A DNA stretch of 35,888 nt, from positions 1 to 35,888 of the forward strand of contig JADHPT010000014.1 of NCBI GenBank assembly GCA_016778305.1, given 5' to 3'. The notes under the pieces were generated by a model. It had not been told where the DNA came from, did not search any database, and worked only from the letters and a program-made list of their open reading frames with translations. This stretch comes from Candidatus Poseidonia sp. (lineage in GTDB: Archaea; Thermoplasmatota; Poseidoniia; Poseidoniales; Poseidoniaceae). Numbering within the stretch: the stretch's first letter is position 1; each line of letters opens with the position of its first letter. Shown here piece after piece: positions 1 through 6,778 of this stretch. Both the position numbers and the translations under genes were made by a program.

Positions 1-788
1 ACTTGCCATCCTGTACACCATTCTGTACGCATGCGGAGGTAGGAAGAAAAGAAGGTGGCGAAGACCATCACTTCAGACATGATGAAGACCCAAAGCCCTA
101 CCTTACGGATGTGCTGTTGTTCAAAGGGCGCTGAGGTAGCGATTTGTTCACTGTTTCCAATGAAGGGGAGATCTTCTCTCCACCAATTCGCCACACCAGC
201 CGTCACGGTGACGAGACCGAGCATGCTGACTCCAAGGTCTCCAAGGGCGAAATCCGTACCGGACAGCATGTTGCTCAATACACCCTGGAAGGATGGGAAA
301 CCCATGAGGAAGAGCATGATACCGAGGGCGAAGATAATCGGAGAGCCTGACCCGTGATGTTCGTGGTCGTCCCCACCGTATCCGTGATTATCTTGAACAT
401 CGTCGGGATTGGGCGCAATTGAATTCAGGAATCCACCTAAGCCAGTGAAGGCAGCGTAGGTGATGCACATCAGAAGGATGGTAATGCCTGCAGTTCTCCA
501 CGTCAGGTAGGAAAGATGGGCTTCAATTTCATGATGGTGAGCCTCTTCTTTGGCTTCTTTGAGTGTTGCGATTTCGTCTGCACTGGCGTTGGCTGCCTTT
601 GCATCCTCGTAGGCATACTTAGCATCTTCATATTCGAGGATGGCTTCCTCATAGTCGTGATGCTTGACGTTGGCTACCCCAACGCCCATTGCGGCGAAGG
701 CGAGAATACCGATAGCAAGGAAAACGCCTCCAATCAGGACGGCTCGCATCCAAATACTGTTTTCGACGTGGGCTTCTCCTCCGCTCAT
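1..788 (-). CDS. ctaE: Cytochrome c oxidase subunit III, partial (3' end outside window)
   Basis: Integral membrane subunit III of an A-type heme-copper oxidase. The frame is open from an ATG at 788 to the left edge, giving 262 visible residues. The subunit III signature lies near residues 224-255: an RKVGLWVFIMSEVMVF core followed by FFSSYLRMRTEW. Before it there is an unusual extension of about 220 residues with a first membrane helix (about 13-36), a charged Glu/Ala/His-rich stretch likely to be helical or coiled coil, and further hydrophobic segments. A His/Asp/Gly-rich loop (GGDDHEHHGSG) sits near residue 140. The start overlaps the ctaD stop as ATGA, with a GGGGGGAG Shine-Dalgarno just upstream, so translation is probably coupled. 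Family identity is secure from the core motif and the operon. The function of the extension is unknown. Confidence 0.88.
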   Translation of the reverse strand, partial: MSGGEAHVENSIWMRAVLIGGVFLAIGILAFAAMGVGVANVKHHDYEEAILEYEDAKYAYEDAKAANASADEIATLKEAKEEAHHHEIEAHLSYLTWRTAGITILLMCITYAAFTGLGGFLNSIAPNPDDVQDNHGYGGDDHEHHGSGSPIIFALGIMLFLMGFPSFQGVLSNMLSGTDFALGDLGVSMLGLVTVTAGVANWWREDLPFIGNSEQIATSAPFEQQHIRKVGLWVFIMSEVMVFATFFSSYLRMRTEWCTGWQ

Positions 789-3118
789 TCTTCTCCCCCC
801 AGTTGGCCTACAACCATTGCTTTCGGTTCGGCTTTCAGATATTTATCCACGAGAGATTCAGAGTTCTCAGCGTGATGTCCGTAGAGTTCGTTCATATCGC
901 CCTGTGTTGGAATATCGTGGAACGAGGGTGTTGGAGGTGGTGAGGTTGTGGACCATTCCAACGACCAACCGCCCCACGGGTCGTTGTCAACGGGTTCTCC
1001 GCGACGAGCCGAGTAAATGATGTTCCACACCAAGAGGATCTGACTGATTCCGAAGATGAAGGCAAAGGTGGAGACCGCCATGTTGTATTCTGCAAAGCCA
1101 GATTCGATGGTGTAGGTATGTGTCCGCCGAGGCATGCCCATGATCCCGAGAGCGTGCATGGGCCAGAACGCTGCGTTGTACGATGCAAAGCCAATAAGGA
1201 AATGCCACAGGCCAAGCGTCTCGTTGAGTTTGCGTCCGGTTGCTTTCGGATACCAGTAGTACACTGCTGAGAACAGAGCAAAGACAGTTCCGCCGATGAA
1301 GACATAGTGGAAGTGGGCCACAACGAAGTAGGAATCGTGGAAGTGTATGTCAAGACCCGCAACGGGGAAGAACATACCTGAGATGCCACCGAGGGTGAAG
1401 GTGACGAGGAAACCCAGTGACCAAAGCGTATGGGTTTTCATGACCAATGAGCCGCCCCAGAGGGTTGCTAGCCAATTGAAGATCTTTGCACCCGTCGGAA
1501 TAGCGACGAGCATGGTCATCACCATGAAGGCTGCTCGCCAGAAGGGGTCCATGCCGGATGTAAGCATGTGATGGCCCCATACGACGAAGCCGACGATACC
1601 GATACCAGCCATGGCGAGAACCATTGACTTGTAACCGAAGATGGAGCGACGGGCTGAGGTAGCCAGAACTTCTGATACGATTCCGAAGGCAGGTACGATG
1701 ACCACGTAGACTTCAGGATGGCCAAAGAACCAGAACAGGTGCTGGAACAAGAGCGGGTCGCCACCAGCAACGAAGAATTGTGTCCCAATGGTATGGTCGA
1801 AGAGCAAGAAAGACACACCGATGATGAGCGCTGGCAAGGACATGAAGAGCATGAATACGCTGATGAACACGGACCAGGAGAAGAGTGGCATCTTCATCCA
1901 TGTGACACCAGGTGCACGCATCGTGAAGACCGTTGTGATGAAGTTCACACCACCCAGCGTCGATGAAGCACCGAGCATGAGCATGCCCGAAATGAAGGCA
2001 GTCGTTCCTGGATTTGAACCATAATCTGCAAGGGTTGAACCGAGATTGGACTCCGTCAGGGAGGAGTAGGGAGGGTACATGACCCAAGTAATGTCAGCGG
2101 CTTCACCTGAGAAAATGCCGGTGAAGATGAGCGGTGCAGAGAAGACGAGAAGCCAGAGACCCATTGCGTTGATTCGAGGGAAGGCCAGATCTTTGGCTCC
2201 AATTTGCAAGGGCAAGATGTAGTTCATGAAACCAGCGATCATCGGCATGGCAGCGAGGAAAATCATGGTCGTACCGTGAAGGGTGAAGAATGAGTTGTAT
2301 TCGTCATAGGTGAGGAAATCATTCTCCGGAAGTGACAGTTGAATGCGGAAGAGTAGAGCGAGCAATCCACCAACGAGGAAGAAGAAGAATCCGAACAGGA
2401 AGTACATGATTCCAACTTCTTTGTGGTCGGTTGTGGTCAACCAAGGCTTGAGGAATCCCCAGAAGCGATTCATGGTGAAGGTGTCAGGTGAGTTTCGGTA
2501 GAAGGTCCACAATACGCCGACAAAGATCAGTCCCACAGCCAATCCGATGGATGTCAGGAAGATAACGAGCGCACCAGCACTTGGGGCAGTGACGCCTGCG
2601 TTGATGCCTGGGATGGCGAGATTGGCTTGATTCCACATATCGCCGCCAGAACCTGCTCCTCCATTGACAGCGTTCCCGTAAACGGTCATTTCCACATTGA
2701 GGTCGTCGGCAGCGGGTGCCGTCCACTCAAAGGTCCACGAACGAACGGTATTCGCATCTTCTGTGTGCGTAAGTCCCCCATCCATCACCTGACTGAGTGT
2801 GTCGGGGACGGCGGTAACGCTGCCGTGGGTGACGAGAATTCTGAAACCACCTGCACGGCCGTTCCATTCGTCGCCTCCATCATCGTAAATTTCCATGACG
2901 TCATTTACAACGGTCACGGTGAAGGTATAGGTTTCGCTTGCATTGTAGGTTTCGGGCAAACCATCGACCAGTACGCTCGTGTCGGCGGACGCACCGCCGT
3001 GGCATGAACAACCTTGGTCTCCAGCAGAGCCGATACCGCCGGGGGCTGCCGTGAATTGAGGTGCAGCCATCAAAGCGATGAGCATCACGCCCAAGATGGC
3101 GACTGCGCGAGTGCGCAT
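785..3118 (-). CDS. ctaD: Cytochrome c oxidase subunit I with N-terminal extracytoplasmic CxCH domain
   Basis: Catalytic subunit of an A-type heme-copper oxidase, reducing O2 and pumping protons. The core starts near residue 229 (TTDHKEVGIMYF). Visible ligands are H281 (LHGTTM), H467 with E469 and Y471 (GHPEVY, the CuB His-Tyr site), H516/H517 (GHHM), and H602/H604 (AHFH). K545 in PTGAK fits the K-channel lysine. Ahead of the core are a signal peptide (about 1-24), a soluble beta-rich domain (about 26-170) carrying CSCH at 37-40, and an extra membrane helix (about 183-207). This domain resembles the GxxGxxxCxxCH-type start of 'choice-of-anchor V' or Reeler-like domains, but the spacing is CxCH and not the heme-c CxxCH. 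The start overlaps the ctaC stop by one base (TGATG), with GGGAGG upstream encoded in the ctaC Gly-rich tail. At 777 residues it is about 200 longer than typical subunit I. Confidence 0.95.
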   Translation of the reverse strand: MRTRAVAILGVMLIALMAAPQFTAAPGGIGSAGDQGCSCHGGASADTSVLVDGLPETYNASETYTFTVTVVNDVMEIYDDGGDEWNGRAGGFRILVTHGSVTAVPDTLSQVMDGGLTHTEDANTVRSWTFEWTAPAADDLNVEMTVYGNAVNGGAGSGGDMWNQANLAIPGINAGVTAPSAGALVIFLTSIGLAVGLIFVGVLWTFYRNSPDTFTMNRFWGFLKPWLTTTDHKEVGIMYFLFGFFFFLVGGLLALLFRIQLSLPENDFLTYDEYNSFFTLHGTTMIFLAAMPMIAGFMNYILPLQIGAKDLAFPRINAMGLWLLVFSAPLIFTGIFSGEAADITWVMYPPYSSLTESNLGSTLADYGSNPGTTAFISGMLMLGASSTLGGVNFITTVFTMRAPGVTWMKMPLFSWSVFISVFMLFMSLPALIIGVSFLLFDHTIGTQFFVAGGDPLLFQHLFWFFGHPEVYVVIVPAFGIVSEVLATSARRSIFGYKSMVLAMAGIGIVGFVVWGHHMLTSGMDPFWRAAFMVMTMLVAIPTGAKIFNWLATLWGGSLVMKTHTLWSLGFLVTFTLGGISGMFFPVAGLDIHFHDSYFVVAHFHYVFIGGTVFALFSAVYYWYPKATGRKLNETLGLWHFLIGFASYNAAFWPMHALGIMGMPRRTHTYTIESGFAEYNMAVSTFAFIFGISQILLVWNIIYSARRGEPVDNDPWGGWSLEWSTTSPPPTPSFHDIPTQGDMNELYGHHAENSESLVDKYLKAEPKAMVVGQLGGEE

Positions 3119-4137
3119 CAGTAACCGCCTCCCGAGCTTCCGCCCGAAGTTCCATCATCAGACGTTTTCTTTACGCCCGTATCAACTGAACAATCAGTTC
3201 CTTCTGCAGCCACGATTTTGACTTGGCCGTACATCATGGAGTGTTGATTACCACAGTACTCAGCGCAACGAATTGGGAATGTCCCTGGGTCATCGGCCAT
3301 GATGGTCATGTAGGTGCCGCCCTCAAGGCCAGGCACCAAATCTTCCTTGACGCCCCATTCTGGGAGCCAGAACGAGTGTTGTACGCCGATGTAATTCGGG
3401 TTAGAATCGTCAGAGGGTTTCGAGTGCATTTCAAAGACAACGTCTTCATCACACGGTAGAATCATGTCCTCGCTCAGTGCAGAGGAGAAAATGTGGCCTT
3501 CGGGGATGTGCATCCAAGTGTGTAAGATTGCCCCTTCAGCGTCGGTGACTTCCACAATGGCCAATTCTCGAGTTTGGATGACAACCTCTTCGGTGCCCAT
3601 CCCGGTCAATTGGTCAAGTGCAACGACACCGTTTTTGTCGACGTTATCGTAGGTGGCATTGACCGCTCCGCTGGATCCAGCATTGATGACCAGTGTTGTG
3701 CCAGACCAATCAACGTCAATACCCGTTACTGACGGGTCATCCTCCCACGTGAGTGAGTCTGCGTATTCGAATTCCCAAAACCACTGCTTGCCGTAAATTT
3801 TCATGTCATGAGCCTCGGCTTTATCGGGAATGACCCAGACGGCCGTATTCGAGGAAAGTGCAAGGACGAGCAACCAAGCAATAATGATGGTTGGAAGGAC
3901 ATAGAACAAGGTTTCTACCGCAGTATTGTGACGGTCAACGGGAAATGAGCCCACTTCAATGTGGTCAATGTGAGTGGTATCGGGCTCAACACCATCTCGG
4001 TACCGCAATATTGCCAAAAAGAGCCAACCGAAGGTGAAAATACCTACGATAATGGACCAGAACATGAATTTATCATAGAGAACAGTGAATACCGTATCTT
4101 CCGCGACCACACAACCACCCTGTCTAATGGGCAACAT
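3118..4137 (-). CDS. ctaC: Cytochrome c oxidase subunit II (CuA subunit)
   Basis: Subunit II takes electrons from cytochrome c or a blue-copper donor at the binuclear CuA site and passes them to subunit I. There are two membrane helices (about 25-45 and 76-96), the conserved GKQWFWEFEY segment at 116-125, and a cupredoxin domain with all CuA ligands: H254 (GVQHSFWLPE), C291, E293 and C295 (CAEYC), H299 and M302. Between about 127 and 200 it has an insertion relative to short bacterial subunits, and it ends in a Gly/Ser-rich tail. The ATG at 4137 is supported by AGGAGG four bases upstream. It is first in a ctaC-ctaD-ctaE operon with overlapping genes. Identity is certain; the electron donor cannot be told from sequence. 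Confidence 0.95.
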   Translation of the reverse strand: MLPIRQGGCVVAEDTVFTVLYDKFMFWSIIVGIFTFGWLFLAILRYRDGVEPDTTHIDHIEVGSFPVDRHNTAVETLFYVLPTIIIAWLLVLALSSNTAVWVIPDKAEAHDMKIYGKQWFWEFEYADSLTWEDDPSVTGIDVDWSGTTLVINAGSSGAVNATYDNVDKNGVVALDQLTGMGTEEVVIQTRELAIVEVTDAEGAILHTWMHIPEGHIFSSALSEDMILPCDEDVVFEMHSKPSDDSNPNYIGVQHSFWLPEWGVKEDLVPGLEGGTYMTIMADDPGTFPIRCAEYCGNQHSMMYGQVKIVAAEGTDCSVDTGVKKTSDDGTSGGSSGGGY

Positions 4138-4141
4138 AGCC

Positions 4142-4147
4142 CCTCCT
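4142..4147 (-). promoter_or_regulatory. Strong Shine-Dalgarno site of ctaC
   Basis: The minus strand reads AAGGAGGGGCT immediately before the ATG at 4137. It is a near-perfect anti-16S match with a short spacer and fixes the start of the oxidase operon. Confidence 0.75.
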
Positions 4148-4219
4148 TAAGCGTTTGTCGGCAAGGGCTAGAATCGCCCCTCCTTTCCTCATTCACCCTA
4201 CTTCTCAGCAGGCCCCTTT

Positions 4220-4264
4220 TTCGCGCCCAGATTGATACAAAAACACCTTATTCGCGCACAGATT
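4220..4264. repeat. Direct repeat in the ctaC/DUF167 divergent promoter region
   Basis: Two 14-base copies, TTCGCGCCCAGATT at 4220-4233 and TTCGCGCACAGATT at 4251-4264, match at 13 of 14 positions and start 31 bases (about three helical turns) apart. They lie 80-130 bases upstream of ctaC and 60-100 bases upstream of the divergent DUF167 gene. The arrangement fits a regulator bound on one face of the helix; the binding protein is unknown. Confidence 0.4.
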
Positions 4265-4323
4265 TTTGTGCTCGGCGAAAAGAAGCGGGCGATGCTAAAG
4301 AACCTCCTCTTCCTCAACCAGCC

Positions 4324-4647
4324 ATGGACCTTGGCGGATGCCTGACTCCGAGCCTTGACGGGGCAGTCGTGTTGGATGTAGAGGTTCAACCCGGTTCAAC
4401 CCGTCAAGGCGTGACCGGGTACAACGAATGGCGTTCGCGTCTTTGCGTGGCGGTGCGGGCCGAAGCCAGACAAGGCCGAGCCAATCAAGCCCTGGTCCAC
4501 GTTCTCGCGACCCAATTGGGCCTTAAAACTGGACAAATTGAGGTCAGTAAAGGACATCAATCCAAGCAAAAGTCATTACGAATTACCGCCTCGACCCATC
4601 ACGAGCTATTCGAGCGAATTCGAACGTTGATGGAGGCGCTTTCATGA
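4324..4647 (+). CDS. DUF167 / UPF0235 (YggU-like) family protein
   Basis: Small cytosolic protein of 107 residues matching the DUF167 (YggU) fold. The N-terminal VEVQPGSTRQGVTGYNEWR part is followed by VAVRAEARQGRANQALVHVLA and then GLKTGQIEVSKGHQSKQKSLRI, which is the order of conserved blocks in this family (P-x-s ... V.a.p..G.AN ...G..s.qK.i.i). Biochemical function is not established. The ATG at 4324 is the first that leaves family-length protein; no clear Shine-Dalgarno precedes it, so it may be leaderless. The longer open frame upstream runs antisense through ctaC and is not credible. It overlaps the TOPRIM gene as ATGA, indicating an operon. Confidence 0.82.
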   Translation: MDLGGCLTPSLDGAVVLDVEVQPGSTRQGVTGYNEWRSRLCVAVRAEARQGRANQALVHVLATQLGLKTGQIEVSKGHQSKQKSLRITASTHHELFERIRTLMEALS

Positions 4648-5138
4648 CGACTTCCTTTCACGGGCCGGGACGTGGCTCAGCCAATGCAGAAGAACGCTGG
4701 CTGAAAGCAGCCTTTGCTTTGGCGGAATGCCGTCAGCGAAATCGTGAGCATGCCTGCGCCATCCTCGTTGAAGGTCGTCGCGACCGAGAGGCGCTTGAAC
4801 GCCTCGGTTTTTCAGGTCCAATCGAGGTACTGAACCGTGGTTGGCGAGTTGATGATGTACTGGTATACATGGTCGAAACCTACGGTCGGCGCAATCCGAC
4901 GGACGGTGGGTCAACCCTTGTTTTACTCATGGATTGGGACCGAACAGGAGGGCGTTTGCAGAGTACATGCCGCAGAAATTTGGAATCTCTTGACGTGCGT
5001 TTTGATGAAGATCTCCACCGTACGCTCATGAAATGCCTCAAGCCCGAGACCACAGTTGTCGAGGGACTCTCGGGTTTGACAGAGGTTCTGAGACCTCTCA
5101 TCGATGGTTACGATGCCTTCGATGAAGGCGCAGGTTGA
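4644..5138 (+). CDS. Stand-alone TOPRIM-domain protein (UPF0292-like)
   Basis: A 164-residue protein with a TOPRIM fold, the Mg-binding module shared by primases, topoisomerases and RNase M5. E43 in AILVEGRRD and the D97-x-D99 pair in LLMDWDRTG are the expected metal-binding acids. The first 30 residues are a charged helix, and the C-terminus (about 120-160) resembles archaeal stand-alone TOPRIM proteins with no other domain. A substrate is not known; archaeal primase- or RNase M5-like roles have been proposed for such proteins. Its ATG overlaps the DUF167 stop (ATGA), so the pair is translationally coupled. The 3' end overlaps the convergent Lrp gene by 31 bases. Confidence 0.82.
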   Translation: MTTSFHGPGRGSANAEERWLKAAFALAECRQRNREHACAILVEGRRDREALERLGFSGPIEVLNRGWRVDDVLVYMVETYGRRNPTDGGSTLVLLMDWDRTGGRLQSTCRRNLESLDVRFDEDLHRTLMKCLKPETTVVEGLSGLTEVLRPLIDGYDAFDEGAG

Positions 5139-5584
5139 GGCAAAGCGTCTTCCTTGACGGTGTTGAGAACCACGTGAGTGTAGGAACGTTCGACACCTTC
5201 CAGCGTGAACACGGTTTTTGTGAGGTTGTCAAGGTCCTCTCGGTTTTGAACTCGGGCGAGGATGATGGAATCCCAGTCTCCAGTCACGTCATATACGGCA
5301 AAGACACGAGGATCTGCTGCAATCTTCTGTTGCACGTCGATCATTTTTCCCTTGAGAATGCGAAGGCCTGCCATGACGGTCATCGACCAGCCAACATATG
5401 CCGAGTTGAGTACGGCACTGTAGCCTTGAATGACGCCAGACTCTTCGAGACGTTTCAAGCGATTGGTCACCGTCCCTTGTGCAACTCCCATATCGCGTGC
5501 TAATTGGCGATGACTGGCTCGAGCATCTGTTTGAAGCAGCTGCAAAAGTTTGCGATCGGTATCGTCCAGGAGCATGGTACTCAT
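5108..5584 (-). CDS. Lrp/AsnC family transcriptional regulator
   Basis: Full-length Lrp/AsnC regulator of 158 residues. An N-terminal winged helix-turn-helix (LLDDTDRKLLQLLQTDARAS, then RQLARDMGVAQGTVTNRLKRLEESGVI) is joined to a C-terminal RAM ligand/oligomerisation domain (VMAGLRILKG, RVFAVYDVTGDWDSIILARV). Such proteins form dimers or octamers and respond to amino acids. The ATG at 5584 leaves the usual three residues before LLDD and has GAGGC about seven bases upstream. A GTG at 5620 overlapping the upstream stop (GTGA) would add 12 residues and cannot be excluded. It is third in a minus-strand cluster after the methyltransferase and a secreted protein. Its targets are unknown. Confidence 0.9.
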   Translation of the reverse strand: MSTMLLDDTDRKLLQLLQTDARASHRQLARDMGVAQGTVTNRLKRLEESGVIQGYSAVLNSAYVGWSMTVMAGLRILKGKMIDVQQKIAADPRVFAVYDVTGDWDSIILARVQNREDLDNLTKTVFTLEGVERSYTHVVLNTVKEDALPQPAPSSKAS

Positions 5585-5616
5585 GCTTGCCTCGTGTCTC
5601 TTGGACTTCAACGCTT

Positions 5617-6774
5617 TCACGCGTCGGGTTCCCTCTCAGAACCTCGGTCGGGCGTGCTGGGGTGAGGCAGCCAAATATGCTGTCGCCATGCACCAAGTTC
5701 TTCAAGATCAAGACCAACTTCTACGTGGCAATCTTCCTGTTCAGCCCGCCGCAGTGACAGAGTGAACACCTTCTCTTCGTTTGCGAGGAGACTCGTTTTC
5801 GGAGGGCGACCTCTGAGTGCCCACGGTTCCAAAACCTTCCAATCGGTGATGGAAAAACCAGTGGCGCCTGCGTGAATTCGAACGGTGATGGTTGAGAGAT
5901 CATTGGTTTTCCATGCGGTGGTAATGTGAGGAATCATCAATTCACGTTGACGAGCATTTGAAACAACGGTAGCAGCGATGATGATCGCAATTGCGGAGAA
6001 GGCAAGAGGCATCCACTGCTGACTTGGTGTGGTATGAAGGTAGGGCGTTGGTAGGTCCCCGTGACGTAAGAGCAGGAGTTCATGTTGCATCGAGACATTG
6101 TCAACATCACCGAAAAGCGCGATGGTGTATGACCAACCTGCAGGTTCGTCTTCAAGGTCAACCCCTGCCGCCTCCAAGTGATCAGCGGGCCATTCATAGA
6201 CCACGCTCGAGGTGTTGAAGGCCTGCAAAGAAAAACCCACTTCAGGACGCATTTCCCTAACCAATTGGACCGCTTCTCGCCCGTGATGGTCTCTCGCTCT
6301 ATCCTCTGTGAGAACAATGTAGAGCAATGCTTGATTGGAAAGATTCACCATCGGCGTGATGTCAAGATGAAATTGGACAAAACGAATGTTTTCTTCACCC
6401 GTGACCACCTTGACTTCCCCTTCCATTTTAACATCGGCCGCATCGGGGTTGATCCGATGCTCAACGAGGTTATGTTCACCATCGGTACTGACGTTGACGC
6501 CGAGATAATCTCTCCGGTAAATACCGTCATCATCGGGCCAATCTGAGCCTGTCTCTTCGCTCCAACACCACCAATTCCAACGAACGGGGTCATCGGAAGA
6601 AGATGACGGAATGATGCGGTTGTTTTCTGAGATAAAAAACTCCTCGAGAAGCGGTTGAGGTGTATCATCAAGGGGTGCTTTCGCAACGACGGTGAGGCTT
6701 TGAGCAGAGGTGACGGGAAGAAGAAGGGCGAAAAGAGTGCATGCGATGAACAATCCGAATACGTTGGATTTCAT
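5617..6774 (-). CDS. Secreted, membrane-anchored protein of unknown function
   Basis: A 385-residue protein not recognised as any family. A signal peptide (MKSNVFGLFIACTLFALLLP, cleavage probably after TSAQ) leads into an extracytoplasmic region of about 250 residues, with Trp-rich (VRWNWWCW) and Asp-rich parts that look like a beta-sandwich. A membrane helix follows near 270-287 (WMPLAFSAIAIIIAATVV), then about 95 cytosolic residues that again look beta-rich (ITVRIHAGATGFSITDWKVLEP). The start at 6774 is chosen because it opens the signal peptide directly; an upstream GTG would put a non-hydrophobic stretch first. It lies five bases after the methyltransferase stop and precedes the Lrp gene. 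Confidence 0.7.
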   Translation of the reverse strand: MKSNVFGLFIACTLFALLLPVTSAQSLTVVAKAPLDDTPQPLLEEFFISENNRIIPSSSSDDPVRWNWWCWSEETGSDWPDDDGIYRRDYLGVNVSTDGEHNLVEHRINPDAADVKMEGEVKVVTGEENIRFVQFHLDITPMVNLSNQALLYIVLTEDRARDHHGREAVQLVREMRPEVGFSLQAFNTSSVVYEWPADHLEAAGVDLEDEPAGWSYTIALFGDVDNVSMQHELLLLRHGDLPTPYLHTTPSQQWMPLAFSAIAIIIAATVVSNARQRELMIPHITTAWKTNDLSTITVRIHAGATGFSITDWKVLEPWALRGRPPKTSLLANEEKVFTLSLRRAEQEDCHVEVGLDLEELGAWRQHIWLPHPSTPDRGSEREPDA

Positions 6775-6778
6775 GACT

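Noticed and set aside
3001-3012. CSCH read as a cytochrome c heme site in subunit I
   Set aside because: Heme c attachment needs CxxCH; only one residue separates the cysteines here, so a heme is not claimed.
3961-4323. N-terminal extension of the DUF167 frame across ctaC
   Set aside because: It runs antisense through ctaC and would double the normal family length.
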